Origin: Verrucomicrobiota bacterium
GTDB lineage: Bacteria; Chlamydiota; Chlamydiia; Chlamydiales; SM23-39
DNA: 64,000 nucleotides
Assembly: GCA_018968815.1 (NCBI GenBank)
Contig: JAGWZL010000008.1
Location: forward strand, 1-64,000
Direction: 5' to 3'
In this document: positions 24,172 to 32,986 of the stretch, piece after piece
Position numbering within the stretch: position 1 is the first letter of the stretch
Layout: every line of letters starts with the position of its first letter
Notes under the pieces: model-generated
The model's database searches: none
What the model saw: only the letters and a program-made list of their open reading frames with translations
What the model was told of the DNA's origin: nothing
Position numbers and translations under genes: made by a program

Positions 24172-24738
24172 ATGACACTGCAATCGGATAGGTGGATCCG
24201 CGAAATGGCTCTCAAACATAAAATGATCGAACCATTCGCCGATCGCCAAGTGAAGGAACAAAATGGACACAAATTGGTCAGCTTCGGCCTCTCCAGCTAC
24301 GGCTACGACCTGAGAGTCGCTCAAGACTTCAAAGTCTTCACCAACGTCCATAACACCATCGTCGATCCCAAAAATTTCCAGAAAACCTCCTTCGTAGATG
24401 TCCAAGGACCCACCTGCATCATCCCCCCCAACTCCTTCGCCCTCGCAAAAAGCATCGAATACTTCAGAATACCACGTAACGTTCTCACCCTCTGCATCGG
24501 TAAATCCACCTACGCCCGCTGCGGAATCATCGTCAACGTCACCCCCTTCGAACCCGAATGGGAAGGCTACGTCACCCTCGAAATCTCAAATACTACCCCG
24601 CTCCCCGCAAAAATCTACGCAGGAGAAGGCCTCGCTCAAGTCCTCTTCTTCATCGCCCAGGAAACCTGCGAAGTCTCCTACGCAGATAGAAACGGAAAAT
24701 ACATGAAACAACTCGAAATCACCTACCCGACAATGTAA
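24172..24738 (+). CDS. dcd: dCTP deaminase
   Basis: 188 residues from ATG 24172; an in-frame ATG at 24154 would add six. It converts dCTP to dUTP for thymidylate supply. The trimeric dUTPase-like fold is seen in [24 protein letters not shown] (the S.GYD substrate motif), [57 protein letters not shown]. The catalytic Glu is in the PFEPEWEG block, and the KST.AR motif is present. The length is normal for the family. The next small lipoprotein gene starts 6 bp downstream, and the following genes overlap, so dcd may lead an operon reaching the CBS proteins. Confidence 0.96.
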   Translation: MTLQSDRWIREMALKHKMIEPFADRQVKEQNGHKLVSFGLSSYGYDLRVAQDFKVFTNVHNTIVDPKNFQKTSFVDVQGPTCIIPPNSFALAKSIEYFRIPRNVLTLCIGKSTYARCGIIVNVTPFEPEWEGYVTLEISNTTPLPAKIYAGEGLAQVLFFIAQETCEVSYADRNGKYMKQLEITYPTM

Positions 24739-24743
24739 TCAAC

Positions 24744-25028
24744 ATGCTATTCATGGAAAATATGAAGAAAAATTGGTGGCTACTCGCACTCTGCACCCTC
24801 ACAGCTTGCGCTCACCTACACTTCTCAAAAGAAAAAAAATCAGCCCTCCAATCCCTCCAAATACGCTTGGCCCAAATGGAAAATGAAAAAGCTCAAGTCC
24901 TTCAAATCAAAGAGGATCTGCAGCTCAGAATCGCCTCCCAAAATGACCCGGCATGGATCGAAATGGTCTTAATCCGCGAATTAGGTGTTGTGCCAGAAGG
25001 CTTTCTCAAAGTACACTTCAAGAAATGA
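24744..25028 (+). CDS. small lipoprotein with coiled coil
   Basis: 94 residues. After a hydrophobic segment there is a lipobox-like end (LLALCTLTACAH), so Cys at about position 22 may be lipidated. A single coiled coil follows (SALQSLQIRLAQMENEKAQVLQIKEDLQLRIASQ), then the short C-terminal block DPAWIEMVLIRELGVVPEGFLKVHFKK. That block is reminiscent of FtsB/FtsL-like small division proteins and of a short protein that sits in the same place before the CBS genes in Chlamydia (CT255 region); I am not certain of that match. Its stop overlaps the next start (ATGA). Met at 24756 (MENMKK) or 24765 is an alternative start. Confidence 0.6.
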   Translation: MLFMENMKKNWWLLALCTLTACAHLHFSKEKKSALQSLQIRLAQMENEKAQVLQIKEDLQLRIASQNDPAWIEMVLIRELGVVPEGFLKVHFKK

Positions 25029-26248
25029 TTTTCTTTTTGGTTCTGCTCATTCTTCTTTCAGCCTGGCTGTCAGGAGCGGAAACGGCGCTCTTTTCCCTCT
25101 CGCCGCTCACGATCAAATCGTATGGCCACGCGAGCGACACTCGGTTAAAGCTGATCAGTCGGCTCATGGAAAATCCACGCCAGATTCTCGTCTCGATCTT
25201 GATTCTGAACATTTTAGCGAATATTTTGATTCAGAACACAGTGTCCATCTTATTTGGCCCCTATGAAGGGTGGGCTTTAAAGGTGGGCGTGCCGCTTGTC
25301 GTCACACTGATCTTCGGCGAGGTGCTGCCCAAATCCATCGCCCTCCCCAACCACACCACCATCGCATACCGAGTCGCCCCCTGGGTGCACAGGGTTTCGC
25401 AATGCTTGAGGGTTATGCAAGAACCGCTGACCAAAATGACGAGCGCCATTGCCCGCATCCTCTTTTTTTTCTTGCGCAAAGAACGGGAAATCTCGGCTGA
25501 TGAGTTGAGGCACGTCCTCAAAACATCCGAAGAACGGGGGATTTTACTGCCCGTCGAATCCGAGCTCATCGGAGGGACGCTCGATTTGCAGCATTCTCAT
25601 GTCAAAGAGCACATGCGCCCAAGAGAAGAGGTGCTATTCTACGACATACAAGAACCCATCTCTCTCCTCATGGAGCTGTTTGTCGATAAGGCCATCACCC
25701 GCATCCCCGTTTGCGATGGCCATCTGGAAAACTTATTGGGAATCCTCTCCGCACGCCAATTCTTCTTTCATAAAACGCAAATCTCAGGAAAAAAAGATCT
25801 GCTGCCCATTCTGCGCAAACCCTTTTACCTGCCCGAATCCACCCGCGCATGGACCGCCTTGCGCAACTTGCGCGAAAGAGGCATCCATTTAGCCATGGTC
25901 GTCGACGAGTATGGTTCGATTTCCGGACTCATCACACAAGAAGATCTCGTTGAGGCCGTCATTGGAGAAATCATCGACGCCAGAGATGTGGCTAACCTCT
26001 ACACCCGCTCCAGCGACGATGTCATCATCGCCAGCGGGAAAATGGAACTGAGCGAATTTCGAGACCTTTTTGGCGTCGACCTCAAAACAGACGGCAATAT
26101 CGTCACCCTCGGCGGTTGGCTCATCGAACAGTTGGGAGATATCCCCGCCACAGGCACCAAATACGCCACTGACGATTTTCTCTTTTATGTCCTCTCCGCA
26201 GAACCCAACCGGGTGCGCAGAATCTATGTCCGGAGACTCAAAAAATGA
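25025..26248 (+). CDS. CNNM/CBS-domain membrane protein, TlyC/CorC-like (first of two)
   Basis: 407 residues from ATG 25025, four bases overlapping the preceding gene. The N-terminal CNNM (DUF21) domain has about three to four membrane helices: MIFFLVLLILLSAWLSGAETALFSLSPLTIKSY (SG.ETA.FS signature), ILVSILILNILANILIQN and VGVPLVVTLIFGEVLPKSIALPN (GE..PK motif). Then comes a paired CBS domain (HSHVKEHMRPREEVLFYDIQ...TRIPVCDG; HLAMVVDEYGSISGLITQEDLVEAVIGEI) and a C-terminal CorC/HlyC domain (LGGWLIEQLGDIP). The family is linked to Mg2+/metal transport; 'hemolysin' is a legacy name. It is orthologous in position to Chlamydia CT256/CT257, with the second copy following and overlapping by four bases. 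Confidence 0.9.
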   Translation: MIFFLVLLILLSAWLSGAETALFSLSPLTIKSYGHASDTRLKLISRLMENPRQILVSILILNILANILIQNTVSILFGPYEGWALKVGVPLVVTLIFGEVLPKSIALPNHTTIAYRVAPWVHRVSQCLRVMQEPLTKMTSAIARILFFFLRKEREISADELRHVLKTSEERGILLPVESELIGGTLDLQHSHVKEHMRPREEVLFYDIQEPISLLMELFVDKAITRIPVCDGHLENLLGILSARQFFFHKTQISGKKDLLPILRKPFYLPESTRAWTALRNLRERGIHLAMVVDEYGSISGLITQEDLVEAVIGEIIDARDVANLYTRSSDDVIIASGKMELSEFRDLFGVDLKTDGNIVTLGGWLIEQLGDIPATGTKYATDDFLFYVLSAEPNRVRRIYVRRLKK

Positions 26249-27450
26249 TCCACACTTACCTCCTCCTCACTCTTTTGTGCATCGCCATTCAAGGGTTTTT
26301 CGCTTTCTTCGAAATGGCTTGCGTCTCTTTTAATAAAGTGCGCCTCCAATACTACGTGAGTATCGGCACAAAACGGGCTCTTTGGCTCAACTATCTCATC
26401 AAATCACCGTCCCGCCTTTTCGGAACTACCCTCATCGGCATCACCGCCGCCTTAGTCATCGGCTCCGAATGCTCCAGAAAACTCTACGAAGCCTTTCATC
26501 TCGATCCAGATCTCTCGCCGATTACGCAAGTGCCTCTTGTTGTGATCTTTGGTGAACTTGCTCCGATGTTTGCAGCGCGCAGACACCCTGAACAGGCGGC
26601 GATGTTTTGTGTTCCTGTGATGACCTTTTTGGCCAAGATCTTAGCGCCTGTGATTTGGGCTTTTGATGCGCTATCCAAACTGGTGCATACCATGATGGGC
26701 AAGGAGATGGAGACGCCCCTTTTTTTGAGTCGTGAAGAGGTGAGGATGGCGTTTGAGGAGCAGGAGGCGGGGACCGATGAGTTCAACGCCGCAGTGAGCC
26801 GCATTTTCAATTTAAAGAACTTAACGGCAGGGCAGTTGATGATCCCGATTCAAGATGTGCAGATGATCCCGACTCATGCGACGCTCGCTGATGTAAGGCA
26901 TTTAATGAGCGTGCAGTATAGGCCGATCATTCCGATTTTCCATCGATACCCGCATAACATCGTGGGGATTGTGACATTGAGAGATCTCGTGCCTTTAGAA
27001 GAGGGAAAAAGAGTCATTGATGCGGCGAGATCGCCTTGGTTTGTGACGCGAGACACTTCGATTTTGCAGCTTCTCCAGCAGTTTAAACGCAACAATCAGA
27101 GCAATGCAGTCATTTTGGAGCCGACGGGACAGGCGGCGGGGATTTTGACCTTAGATCAGATTTTAACGCAGATTTTTGGGGAAGAGGCGCTCAAAAGCGG
27201 TTTAGAGGAAACGGGCCATTATATTCAGCGCACCCTTTCCGGAGAGATGAGCGTCGCGGAATTCAACCTTGAATTTAATGCGCATCTTCCCGAGGGGAAA
27301 GGGGACACATTGAGCGAGCTCATCCTCGCGCATCTAGACCACCTTCCCGTCAAAGGAGAGACGGTGCGCATCGCGGATCTCGAATTCAGTGTCGAAGAAC
27401 CCACATTAAGAGGCGTCAAAACATTGACCGTTCACTCCATTCAGGAATGA
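26245..27450 (+). CDS. CNNM/CBS-domain membrane protein (second of two)
   Basis: 401 residues. It has the same plan as the preceding gene but is diverged: the membrane part has LLCIAIQGFFAFFEMACVSFNKVRLQYY (FFE.A..S), VPLVVIFGELAPMFAARRHPEQAA (GE..P) and ILAPVIWAFDALSKLV. CBS domains follow (LTAGQLMIPIQDVQMIP; NAVILEPTGQAAGILTLDQILTQIFG), with a C-terminal CorC-like part (GDTLSELILAHLDHLPVKGETVRIADLEFSVEE). The tandem pair of unequal paralogues matches CT256-CT257 and might form a heteromer. The last 19 bases and stop lie in a 93-bp unit that is repeated directly downstream. Confidence 0.88.
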   Translation: MIHTYLLLTLLCIAIQGFFAFFEMACVSFNKVRLQYYVSIGTKRALWLNYLIKSPSRLFGTTLIGITAALVIGSECSRKLYEAFHLDPDLSPITQVPLVVIFGELAPMFAARRHPEQAAMFCVPVMTFLAKILAPVIWAFDALSKLVHTMMGKEMETPLFLSREEVRMAFEEQEAGTDEFNAAVSRIFNLKNLTAGQLMIPIQDVQMIPTHATLADVRHLMSVQYRPIIPIFHRYPHNIVGIVTLRDLVPLEEGKRVIDAARSPWFVTRDTSILQLLQQFKRNNQSNAVILEPTGQAAGILTLDQILTQIFGEEALKSGLEETGHYIQRTLSGEMSVAEFNLEFNAHLPEGKGDTLSELILAHLDHLPVKGETVRIADLEFSVEEPTLRGVKTLTVHSIQE

Positions 27451-27617
27451 TGGCACCGATTCGACAGGGCGCGCAGCTGCGCGACAATATGCGCCGTGAT
27501 GGCAACCGCCCGGTCAATGTCTGATCACTCCATTCAGGAATGATGGCACCGATTCGACAGGGCGCGCAGCTGCGCGACAATATGCGCCGTGATGGCAACC
27601 GCCCGATCAATGTCTGA
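27432..27617. repeat. 93-bp tandem duplication at the CBS-gene / nifS junction
   Basis: The unit TCACTCCATTCAGGAATGAT... at 27432-27524 is repeated at 27525-27617 with one clear difference (CGGTCAATG versus CGATCAATG). Each copy carries the 3' end of the plus-strand CBS gene and the 3' end of the minus-strand cysteine desulfurase. The used nifS stop is in the second copy and the used CBS stop in the first. Recent duplication is likely since the copies are almost identical. Confidence 0.92.
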
Positions 27618-28661
27618 TTTTGTATTGAAACGAGACAGGGAAAAACGGATGGAGGAGCGGGCTCTTTTGCGATCGATTCCCATGTTGATGAGCACGCGCG
27701 AGGGCTCTAAACTGCCAGAACTGCAAGCAGAGCCGTGACTGACCGCAACGCCCGCTAAATCGAGCTGCATGAGCAGAGTCTCCCCATCGACGCCATGAAA
27801 GGCGATATTCGTTGTGTTCGCAATGCGAGGACCCAGACCGTTGATCGTCGTGTCGGGAATGGCTTGAGTCAGCGACTGCTCCAAATACATACGCAACGCA
27901 AGCATCTTCTCTGTGATTTGAGGGGACAAAAGGCTCAGCGCCTCCTGCAGACCCAAAATCCCGGCCAAATTCTCCGTGCCGGCGCGGCGCCCCATCTCTT
28001 GCGCTCCGCCGGTGAATAGAGAGGGGAATGAGGTGGGCGCGCGCAGATAGAGAAGCCCCACCCCTTTGGGGCCATGAAATTTATGGGCGCTCAAAGCAAA
28101 AGAGGCGATCCCCGGATAGAGCGTAAACGGCTCCTTGCCGATGGCCGCCACCGCATCGATCAAGAGAGGAATGCCCCGTTTGTGACAGAGAGCGGCCATC
28201 GCCTCTAGATCGATTTTGACCCCCGTTTCTCCATTCGCAGCAGAGAGGACGATGGCTGCAGTGTCAGGCCGGATCGCCTCTTCCACTTGCGCAGGTTGAG
28301 GGGCACCCCAAAGCCCAACCGGCAATTCGGTCAACTCTACAGAAGAGGCGCGCAACGTATGATGGACGGCCGAATGCTCGATGGCGGTGGTGATGACATG
28401 CCCTTTGAGAGAGCGCAAAATAGTATTGAGCCCCTCGGTGCCCCCAGAGGTAAAAAAAATTTCTTCGGGTTTTGCGCCAAAATAGGCGGCCGTGCGAGAG
28501 CGGGCCTTGGAGAGGAGCCCTTTCGCCCTCTGGCCAAAGGAATGGGCGCTAGAAGGATTCGCCGGCGGTCCACTTAACTCTAAGTGCATCGCCTGGAGCA
28601 CCTTCGGGTCCAGTTGCGTCGTCGCATTGTTGTCTAAGTAGATCCTCTCTTCCATTTCCAT
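27534..28661 (-). CDS. nifS: NifS/IscS-like cysteine desulfurase
   Basis: 375 residues. A PLP enzyme that takes sulfur from cysteine for Fe-S clusters and thiolated tRNA. Motifs: IYLDNNATTQLDPKV, TSGGTEGLNTIL, the His in TTAIEHSAVHH, the PLP Lys in SAHKFHGPKGVG, RRAGTENLAGI, and the catalytic Cys in SHGSACSSGSLEPSRVL. Length and motifs are normal. Its start lies inside the 3' part of the phosphatase gene (113 bp overlap). In C. trachomatis the same pair is CT258-CT259. No IscU or SufBC genes are nearby. The last residues (RCHHS) come from the duplicated 93-bp unit. Confidence 0.94.
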   Translation of the reverse strand: MEMEERIYLDNNATTQLDPKVLQAMHLELSGPPANPSSAHSFGQRAKGLLSKARSRTAAYFGAKPEEIFFTSGGTEGLNTILRSLKGHVITTAIEHSAVHHTLRASSVELTELPVGLWGAPQPAQVEEAIRPDTAAIVLSAANGETGVKIDLEAMAALCHKRGIPLLIDAVAAIGKEPFTLYPGIASFALSAHKFHGPKGVGLLYLRAPTSFPSLFTGGAQEMGRRAGTENLAGILGLQEALSLLSPQITEKMLALRMYLEQSLTQAIPDTTINGLGPRIANTTNIAFHGVDGETLLMQLDLAGVAVSHGSACSSGSLEPSRVLINMGIDRKRARSSIRFSLSRFNTKSDIDRAVAITAHIVAQLRALSNRCHHS

Positions 28662-29373
28662 CGGATTGCACCATGAGGATCGTCATATTATCAGAACTGC
28701 CCTTAATTTTCGCCTGCTGAATCAGGTTTTGGCTCGCCTCTTCCAAAGAAGGGGATGTTTGTAAAATTTTTTCTATCTCTTCCAGGAAAAGAACATCGGT
28801 CAACCCATCGGTACAAAGCACATAAAGATCGCCCTCTTCATGCCGGTCAATCGCAATCTCCGGATGGGCCTTTGGCGCAGTGCCAATGGCTCGAGTAATC
28901 ACATGCTTATAGGGGTAAGGGCCATGCGATTTTTTCCCTGCTTTCAACCATTTTGTCATGAGCGAATGATCCTGCGTCAAAAGCTCGAGCTTTTGCTTCC
29001 GAAAGCGGTACAGGCGGCTGTCTCCCACATGCGCGTAAATAATCGCGTTGTCTGCCCACACTAAACAACAAAGCGTTGTCCCCATCCCCTGGAGGGAGGC
29101 CTCTTCTTGACTGAGCTGATACACCCACGCGTTGGCCTTCTCAATCGCTCCCTTCAACGCGATCACGAGAGTCAAAGGGTCGGATGGCTCGATCTTTTTC
29201 ATCGTATTCGCAAGGAGCTCAATTGTCTCTCGCGCCGCCACTTCGCCCGCTTGATGCCCTCCCATTCCATCTGCAAGGGCAAAAAAACCAATCTCCGGAA
29301 TCGAGGTCCAAACGTCTTCATTGTTCGGCCGAGCGAGCCCAATATCTGATAACCCAAAGGCCGAAAACTTCAT
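28549..29373 (-). CDS. PP2C-type Ser/Thr protein phosphatase
   Basis: 274 residues. A metal-dependent phosphatase expected to reverse Ser/Thr kinase action. PPM motifs: GLARPNNEDVW (Asp metal ligand region), FALADGMGGHQAGEVA, MGTTLCCLVW, AHVGDSRLYRFR, LTQDHSLMTKWLKAG, VLCTDGLTDVL and GSSDNMTILMV. All metal Asp positions are present. The last 37 or so residues overlap nifS and are not conserved. The start overlaps the stop of the CAAX-protease gene (ATGA). Orthologous in position to CT259; Chlamydia Pkn kinases are the presumed counterparts. Confidence 0.93.
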   Translation of the reverse strand: MKFSAFGLSDIGLARPNNEDVWTSIPEIGFFALADGMGGHQAGEVAARETIELLANTMKKIEPSDPLTLVIALKGAIEKANAWVYQLSQEEASLQGMGTTLCCLVWADNAIIYAHVGDSRLYRFRKQKLELLTQDHSLMTKWLKAGKKSHGPYPYKHVITRAIGTAPKAHPEIAIDRHEEGDLYVLCTDGLTDVLFLEEIEKILQTSPSLEEASQNLIQQAKIKGSSDNMTILMVQSDGNGREDLLRQQCDDATGPEGAPGDALRVKWTAGESF

Positions 29374-30218
29374 AGTCCGCTTGTAAAGCCCCCAAAGAGA
29401 TAGAGATTGATCACGCTGATGGCATTGAACGTGCTGTGAAGCACAATGGGCGCTAAAAGAGAGCCCTGTTTCTCATACAAAAACCCGAGGAAGAGAGCCA
29501 GCACAAAGAGAGAGAGAATGATCGAGATATTGCCCAGACCTTGGCCTGAAGCGTAGTGAAATAAAGAAAAACAGGCCGAGGTGACGAGGATGGCATGCTT
29601 GGGCCCCACATGTTTGCGAATGTAGCTTTGCAAAAGGCCGCGAAACAGGAGCTCTTCAATCAGCGGCGCAAAGACAATAATCGACAAGATCGCCATGATA
29701 AAAAGAGGAGGGTTGCTGAAGGTCGATTTTAAGAACTTCACCGCGATTTGCTCGGGAATCTTGGGCAGATGGAAGATTTTGATCACTATCATCTCGAGAA
29801 ACTGGCTTAAAAAAAGGACGAGCGGAAAGGCCATCATCCACGCGTAAAAGGCCGCCCATACATCCTCTATCAGAGGATGTTTTTCCCTGAGCAAAATGCC
29901 CCTGGAAACGGTTCTTGGCAAAAGGGCCATGTAAAGGGCTAAAAAAAGAAAAATCAACAGAGAGAGGATAAAATTAATCCAACTGGAATAGGTCGCAAAG
30001 TGCAGCATCAGCTGTTTTTGAAACAGAGCGAGGATCAGTTTCACGCCTACAGCGCTAACGAAGAAATAAATCGCAAATCCCCCGATCAGATGCAACAGAT
30101 TGATCGGAACGGGCCATGGGGGAGGGTTGAATTGAAAAAAACCTCGGCGGCCCCCGACAAAGAGCAGCAAAAGAGCCAGGATTCCAAAGGCGAGAACCGC
30201 GGTTGTCTCGGAACTCAT
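29370..30218 (-). CDS. CPBP-family intramembrane protease (CAAX/Abi type)
   Basis: 282 residues with about seven to eight membrane helices. The active-site block is APLIEELLFRGLLQSYIRKHVGP (EExxxR, about 188-210), followed by SACFSLFHYASG (FxxxH) and PIVLHSTFNAIS (HxxxN/D), which together form the glutamate-type protease centre. Members cut prenylated proteins in eukaryotes; in bacteria the substrates are mostly unknown. It overlaps both neighbours by four bases, so it is translated in a coupled series: lipoprotein, protease, phosphatase, NifS. Confidence 0.9.
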   Translation of the reverse strand: MSSETTAVLAFGILALLLLFVGGRRGFFQFNPPPWPVPINLLHLIGGFAIYFFVSAVGVKLILALFQKQLMLHFATYSSWINFILSLLIFLFLALYMALLPRTVSRGILLREKHPLIEDVWAAFYAWMMAFPLVLFLSQFLEMIVIKIFHLPKIPEQIAVKFLKSTFSNPPLFIMAILSIIVFAPLIEELLFRGLLQSYIRKHVGPKHAILVTSACFSLFHYASGQGLGNISIILSLFVLALFLGFLYEKQGSLLAPIVLHSTFNAISVINLYLFGGFTSGL

Positions 30219-30847
30219 CGACTTTTCGCCAACAGGACGTAGTCCGTAATGCGGCTTGCAATTTCTTTAATCAACCCGACGTGGGCAATGCCCATAGGAG
30301 TTTTGCGAAACCCTTCGGTTCCCCAAACATCCACAGCATAATCGGCGGGGATCAATGTTTTTGGAACAAAATAGCTGTCTCGAATCATTTCCTGCAGAAC
30401 AATCCTCGGATTTTCGGGGCGTAAATCGATGACGCGGATACGCACGGACATATTGAGATTCGAAGAGGCCTCTTGGAGGGAAATGCCTTTTGTTTGCACG
30501 GGCGCAAATTCGTGTTCAACCAGTTCTAAAAAGGCGACAAATTCTTCTCCTTGGAATTCCCGTTTCATCCAAGAGAGATCGCCGCCAAATGGATTTTCGG
30601 TAAAAGGAGATTCTTCTTGTCCGTGGACATACACGGCGCCTGATGCAGCGACTTGGCTCATCACACCTTGGGTCATTTCATCGGAAAGGCTCCAAGATAC
30701 GTCAAAGGAAGTTGTGTCGATCATGGATGCGATCGCAACTGTCGGTTTGGCTCTGCCGTCTTCATGAAAGCGGCTCCATAATTCAGTTTCACTTCTTGCG
30801 CAGCTCATGGCAGCTGCAGCCAACACAAGTAACGAGATCCTTCGCAT
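30215..30847 (-). CDS. conserved lipoprotein, LpoB-like fold suspected
   Basis: 210 residues. The signal peptide ends in AAAAMSCARS, a lipobox with Cys at 16. The mature part has features like the LpoB/PBP-activator and related 'lipoprotein with KPTVAIASMIDTTSFDVSWSLSDEMTQGVM' arrangement: PTVAIASM, a helical segment, then FLELVEHEF, and NMSVRIRVIDLRPENPRIVLQEMIRDSYFVPKT. This resembles the chlamydial conserved lipoprotein in the same genomic block (CT253 region), but I cannot verify it. It probably sits in the inner leaflet of the outer membrane. It is the first gene of the overlapping series with the protease. Confidence 0.65.
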   Translation of the reverse strand: MRRISLLVLAAAAMSCARSETELWSRFHEDGRAKPTVAIASMIDTTSFDVSWSLSDEMTQGVMSQVAASGAVYVHGQEESPFTENPFGGDLSWMKREFQGEEFVAFLELVEHEFAPVQTKGISLQEASSNLNMSVRIRVIDLRPENPRIVLQEMIRDSYFVPKTLIPADYAVDVWGTEGFRKTPMGIAHVGLIKEIASRITDYVLLAKSR

Positions 30848-30881
30848 GCATTCCTCCAGAAAAACTTAACTATACATCGAA

Positions 30882-32777
30882 TCAAAAATTAGGGGAAGAT
30901 GATTCTTGCAAAATAGATGCGCTGTAGGGGATGAGTTGCAATGTGGTTAGCAAGGGACCTTTTGTGTTCCATTGCCAATCGTCGGCTGTATTCACGACGC
31001 TTTGCCAATTGCCTTTCGGCAAGGGGAGCGTAACGGTTTGAGCGCTTGCGTTGAATGCAATATAAAGAGAAGGCGCCGCTTTGAGTTGATAGGCGACTCC
31101 ATGCGAATGCGCATCCCAATTGGTGAACCAATTCACTTCAGCGTCCACGAGAAATTGCGTGTGTCTTAAAGCGGGATGTTGTTTGCGAAAGGCGATGAGA
31201 GAGGACAAGAAGAGGAGTTTTTTTTCATCCTGTTGATTCCAGAGAAACCAGTTGAGTTCATTGTCTTGGCCGTACGGATTGTTGTTGCCATAGCGGGTAT
31301 GTCCATATTCATCGCCCATGAAGAGCATGGGAATCCCTTGCGCTACAAAAAGGGCTAAGAGGAAATTGCGCATCTGCCTTTCTCGCAGAGCCAGAATGGC
31401 CGGATCTTTTGTTTCCCCTTCAACGCCGCAGTTCCAGCTGTCGTTTTGATTGTTGCCATCCCGATTCTCTTCTCCATTTTCGAGATTGTGCTTGGATTGA
31501 TAGCTCACGAGATCGCGCAAAGTGTATCCATCGTGCGCGGTGATGAAATTGACGCTGCTTAAGGGAGTTTTTGAGGAGGCGTAGATCATCTCGCTGCCGC
31601 ATTGCACGCTGGCAAAAGAGCCCGCGTGTCCTGCATCTCCTTTGAGAAAGCGGCGCACTGTATCGCGATAGTGTCCGTTCCATTCTGACCAAGGGCCCCA
31701 TTTGGGAAAGGATCCCAATTGATACAGCCCCGCAGCATCCCAGGCCTCTGCAATCCACTTCACTTTCTTTAAGACGGGATCTTGATTCATGAGATCTAAT
31801 AGGGGAGGGTGGGAGAGAGGAAGGCCTTTTGGATCGCGCGTGAAGATGGAGGCGAGATCAAAGCGGAATCCATCCACATGCATCTCTTCGACCCAATAGC
31901 GCAGTGAATCGAGGATGAAGCGCGATACAGCCGGATGGTTGGCGTTGACGGTATTCCAACACCCCGTATAGTTCATGTAGTGTCCATCAGGAGATAAAAT
32001 GTAGTAGACGCAATTGTCAATGCCCCGGAAATGGACATAATAGGAAAGATCGTTTTCTTCTCCCGTGTGGTTGTAGACGACGTCGAGGATCACTTCGATG
32101 CCGTTTTTATGCAGCTCGCGCACCAGCGTCTTGAATTCGGCGAGTGGATCTTTTTCTGCATACCAGGCCATAGGCGCAAAAAAGTGCAGCGTGTTGTAGC
32201 CCCAATAATTGACCAGCTTTTGCCCTGTTTTCGGATTGATTTTTTTTGTGTAAGTGGGGTCAAAGCCAAAGAGAGGCATGAGCTCAACGGCATTGATTCC
32301 CAATTTTTTCAGATGGGGGATTTTTTCAATCACGCCCAAATAGGTGCCCGGATGTTGCACCCCGCTCGAGGGATGCTTTGTAAAACCGCGCACATGCATT
32401 TCGTAGATGATCAAATCCTCTTTGCGGATGCGAGGGGGGGCATCGCCTTCCCAGTCAAATGGGGCCGGCATCGCAGCCACCGCACGCAGGTTGCGAACGA
32501 GCTTGGCTCTTGGGTCGATGAGCCACGCGTCTGGCTTGTACAGATGGTCCTTGGGGCCGTCGCATCGATAGGCATATTCGAGATTTTCGGGTAGACCCTC
32601 GATCCCCACATGCCAGACGTCCCCTGTTTTTTGCAGGGGGATTTCTTTAATGGGATGCCCATTTTGAAAGAGCCCGAGCGTCACTTTTTCCGCATGAGCC
32701 GAAAAAAGGGCGAAATTGGCCATCCCGTTTTGCATGGAAAAACCAAGCGGATGGGGAACGCCAATTGTAATTTTCAA
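30882..32777 (-). CDS. glgX: glycogen debranching enzyme (isoamylase type)
   Basis: 631 residues, GH13. It hydrolyses alpha-1,6 branches of glycogen or limit dextrin. An N-terminal CBM48 domain (about 8-100: GFSMQNGMANFALFSAHAEKVTLGLF...YAYRCDGP) is followed by the barrel: EVILDVVYNHTGE (region I), VDGFRFDLASI (region II with the catalytic Asp), VKWIAEAWDAAG (Glu), NFITAHDGYTLRDLVSY (region IV with His-Asp). In Chlamydia it is CT042, next to the SpoIID/ruvB and slc1 genes. Here slc1 lies about 210 bp away in divergent orientation. The gene fits the glycogen metabolism typical of Chlamydiota. Confidence 0.95.
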   Translation of the reverse strand: MKITIGVPHPLGFSMQNGMANFALFSAHAEKVTLGLFQNGHPIKEIPLQKTGDVWHVGIEGLPENLEYAYRCDGPKDHLYKPDAWLIDPRAKLVRNLRAVAAMPAPFDWEGDAPPRIRKEDLIIYEMHVRGFTKHPSSGVQHPGTYLGVIEKIPHLKKLGINAVELMPLFGFDPTYTKKINPKTGQKLVNYWGYNTLHFFAPMAWYAEKDPLAEFKTLVRELHKNGIEVILDVVYNHTGEENDLSYYVHFRGIDNCVYYILSPDGHYMNYTGCWNTVNANHPAVSRFILDSLRYWVEEMHVDGFRFDLASIFTRDPKGLPLSHPPLLDLMNQDPVLKKVKWIAEAWDAAGLYQLGSFPKWGPWSEWNGHYRDTVRRFLKGDAGHAGSFASVQCGSEMIYASSKTPLSSVNFITAHDGYTLRDLVSYQSKHNLENGEENRDGNNQNDSWNCGVEGETKDPAILALRERQMRNFLLALFVAQGIPMLFMGDEYGHTRYGNNNPYGQDNELNWFLWNQQDEKKLLFLSSLIAFRKQHPALRHTQFLVDAEVNWFTNWDAHSHGVAYQLKAAPSLYIAFNASAQTVTLPLPKGNWQSVVNTADDWQWNTKGPLLTTLQLIPYSASILQESSSPNF

Positions 32778-32986
32778 ATATCTTATACCTGTTTCTTTCT
32801 TTAAGCTTGATCTTTAGTTTAGTTTCAACTAAAATAATTTTACCCTAAATTGTGTTTTGAGCAAAAACCTGGGATTATTCAGGGGGGCGAAGAATTCCCT
32901 TGCGTCTAAGGGCTGTAAAGATTTATAAAAGTTTCTGCTCAAGATGCAAATGTATACATTTAAAAAAATCCATTAGGAGGAATCGA

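Noticed and set aside
24744..25028. Firm assignment of the small lipoprotein as FtsL or FtsB
   Set aside because: Only a coiled coil, a lipobox and a short C-terminal block are visible; this is not enough for the name.
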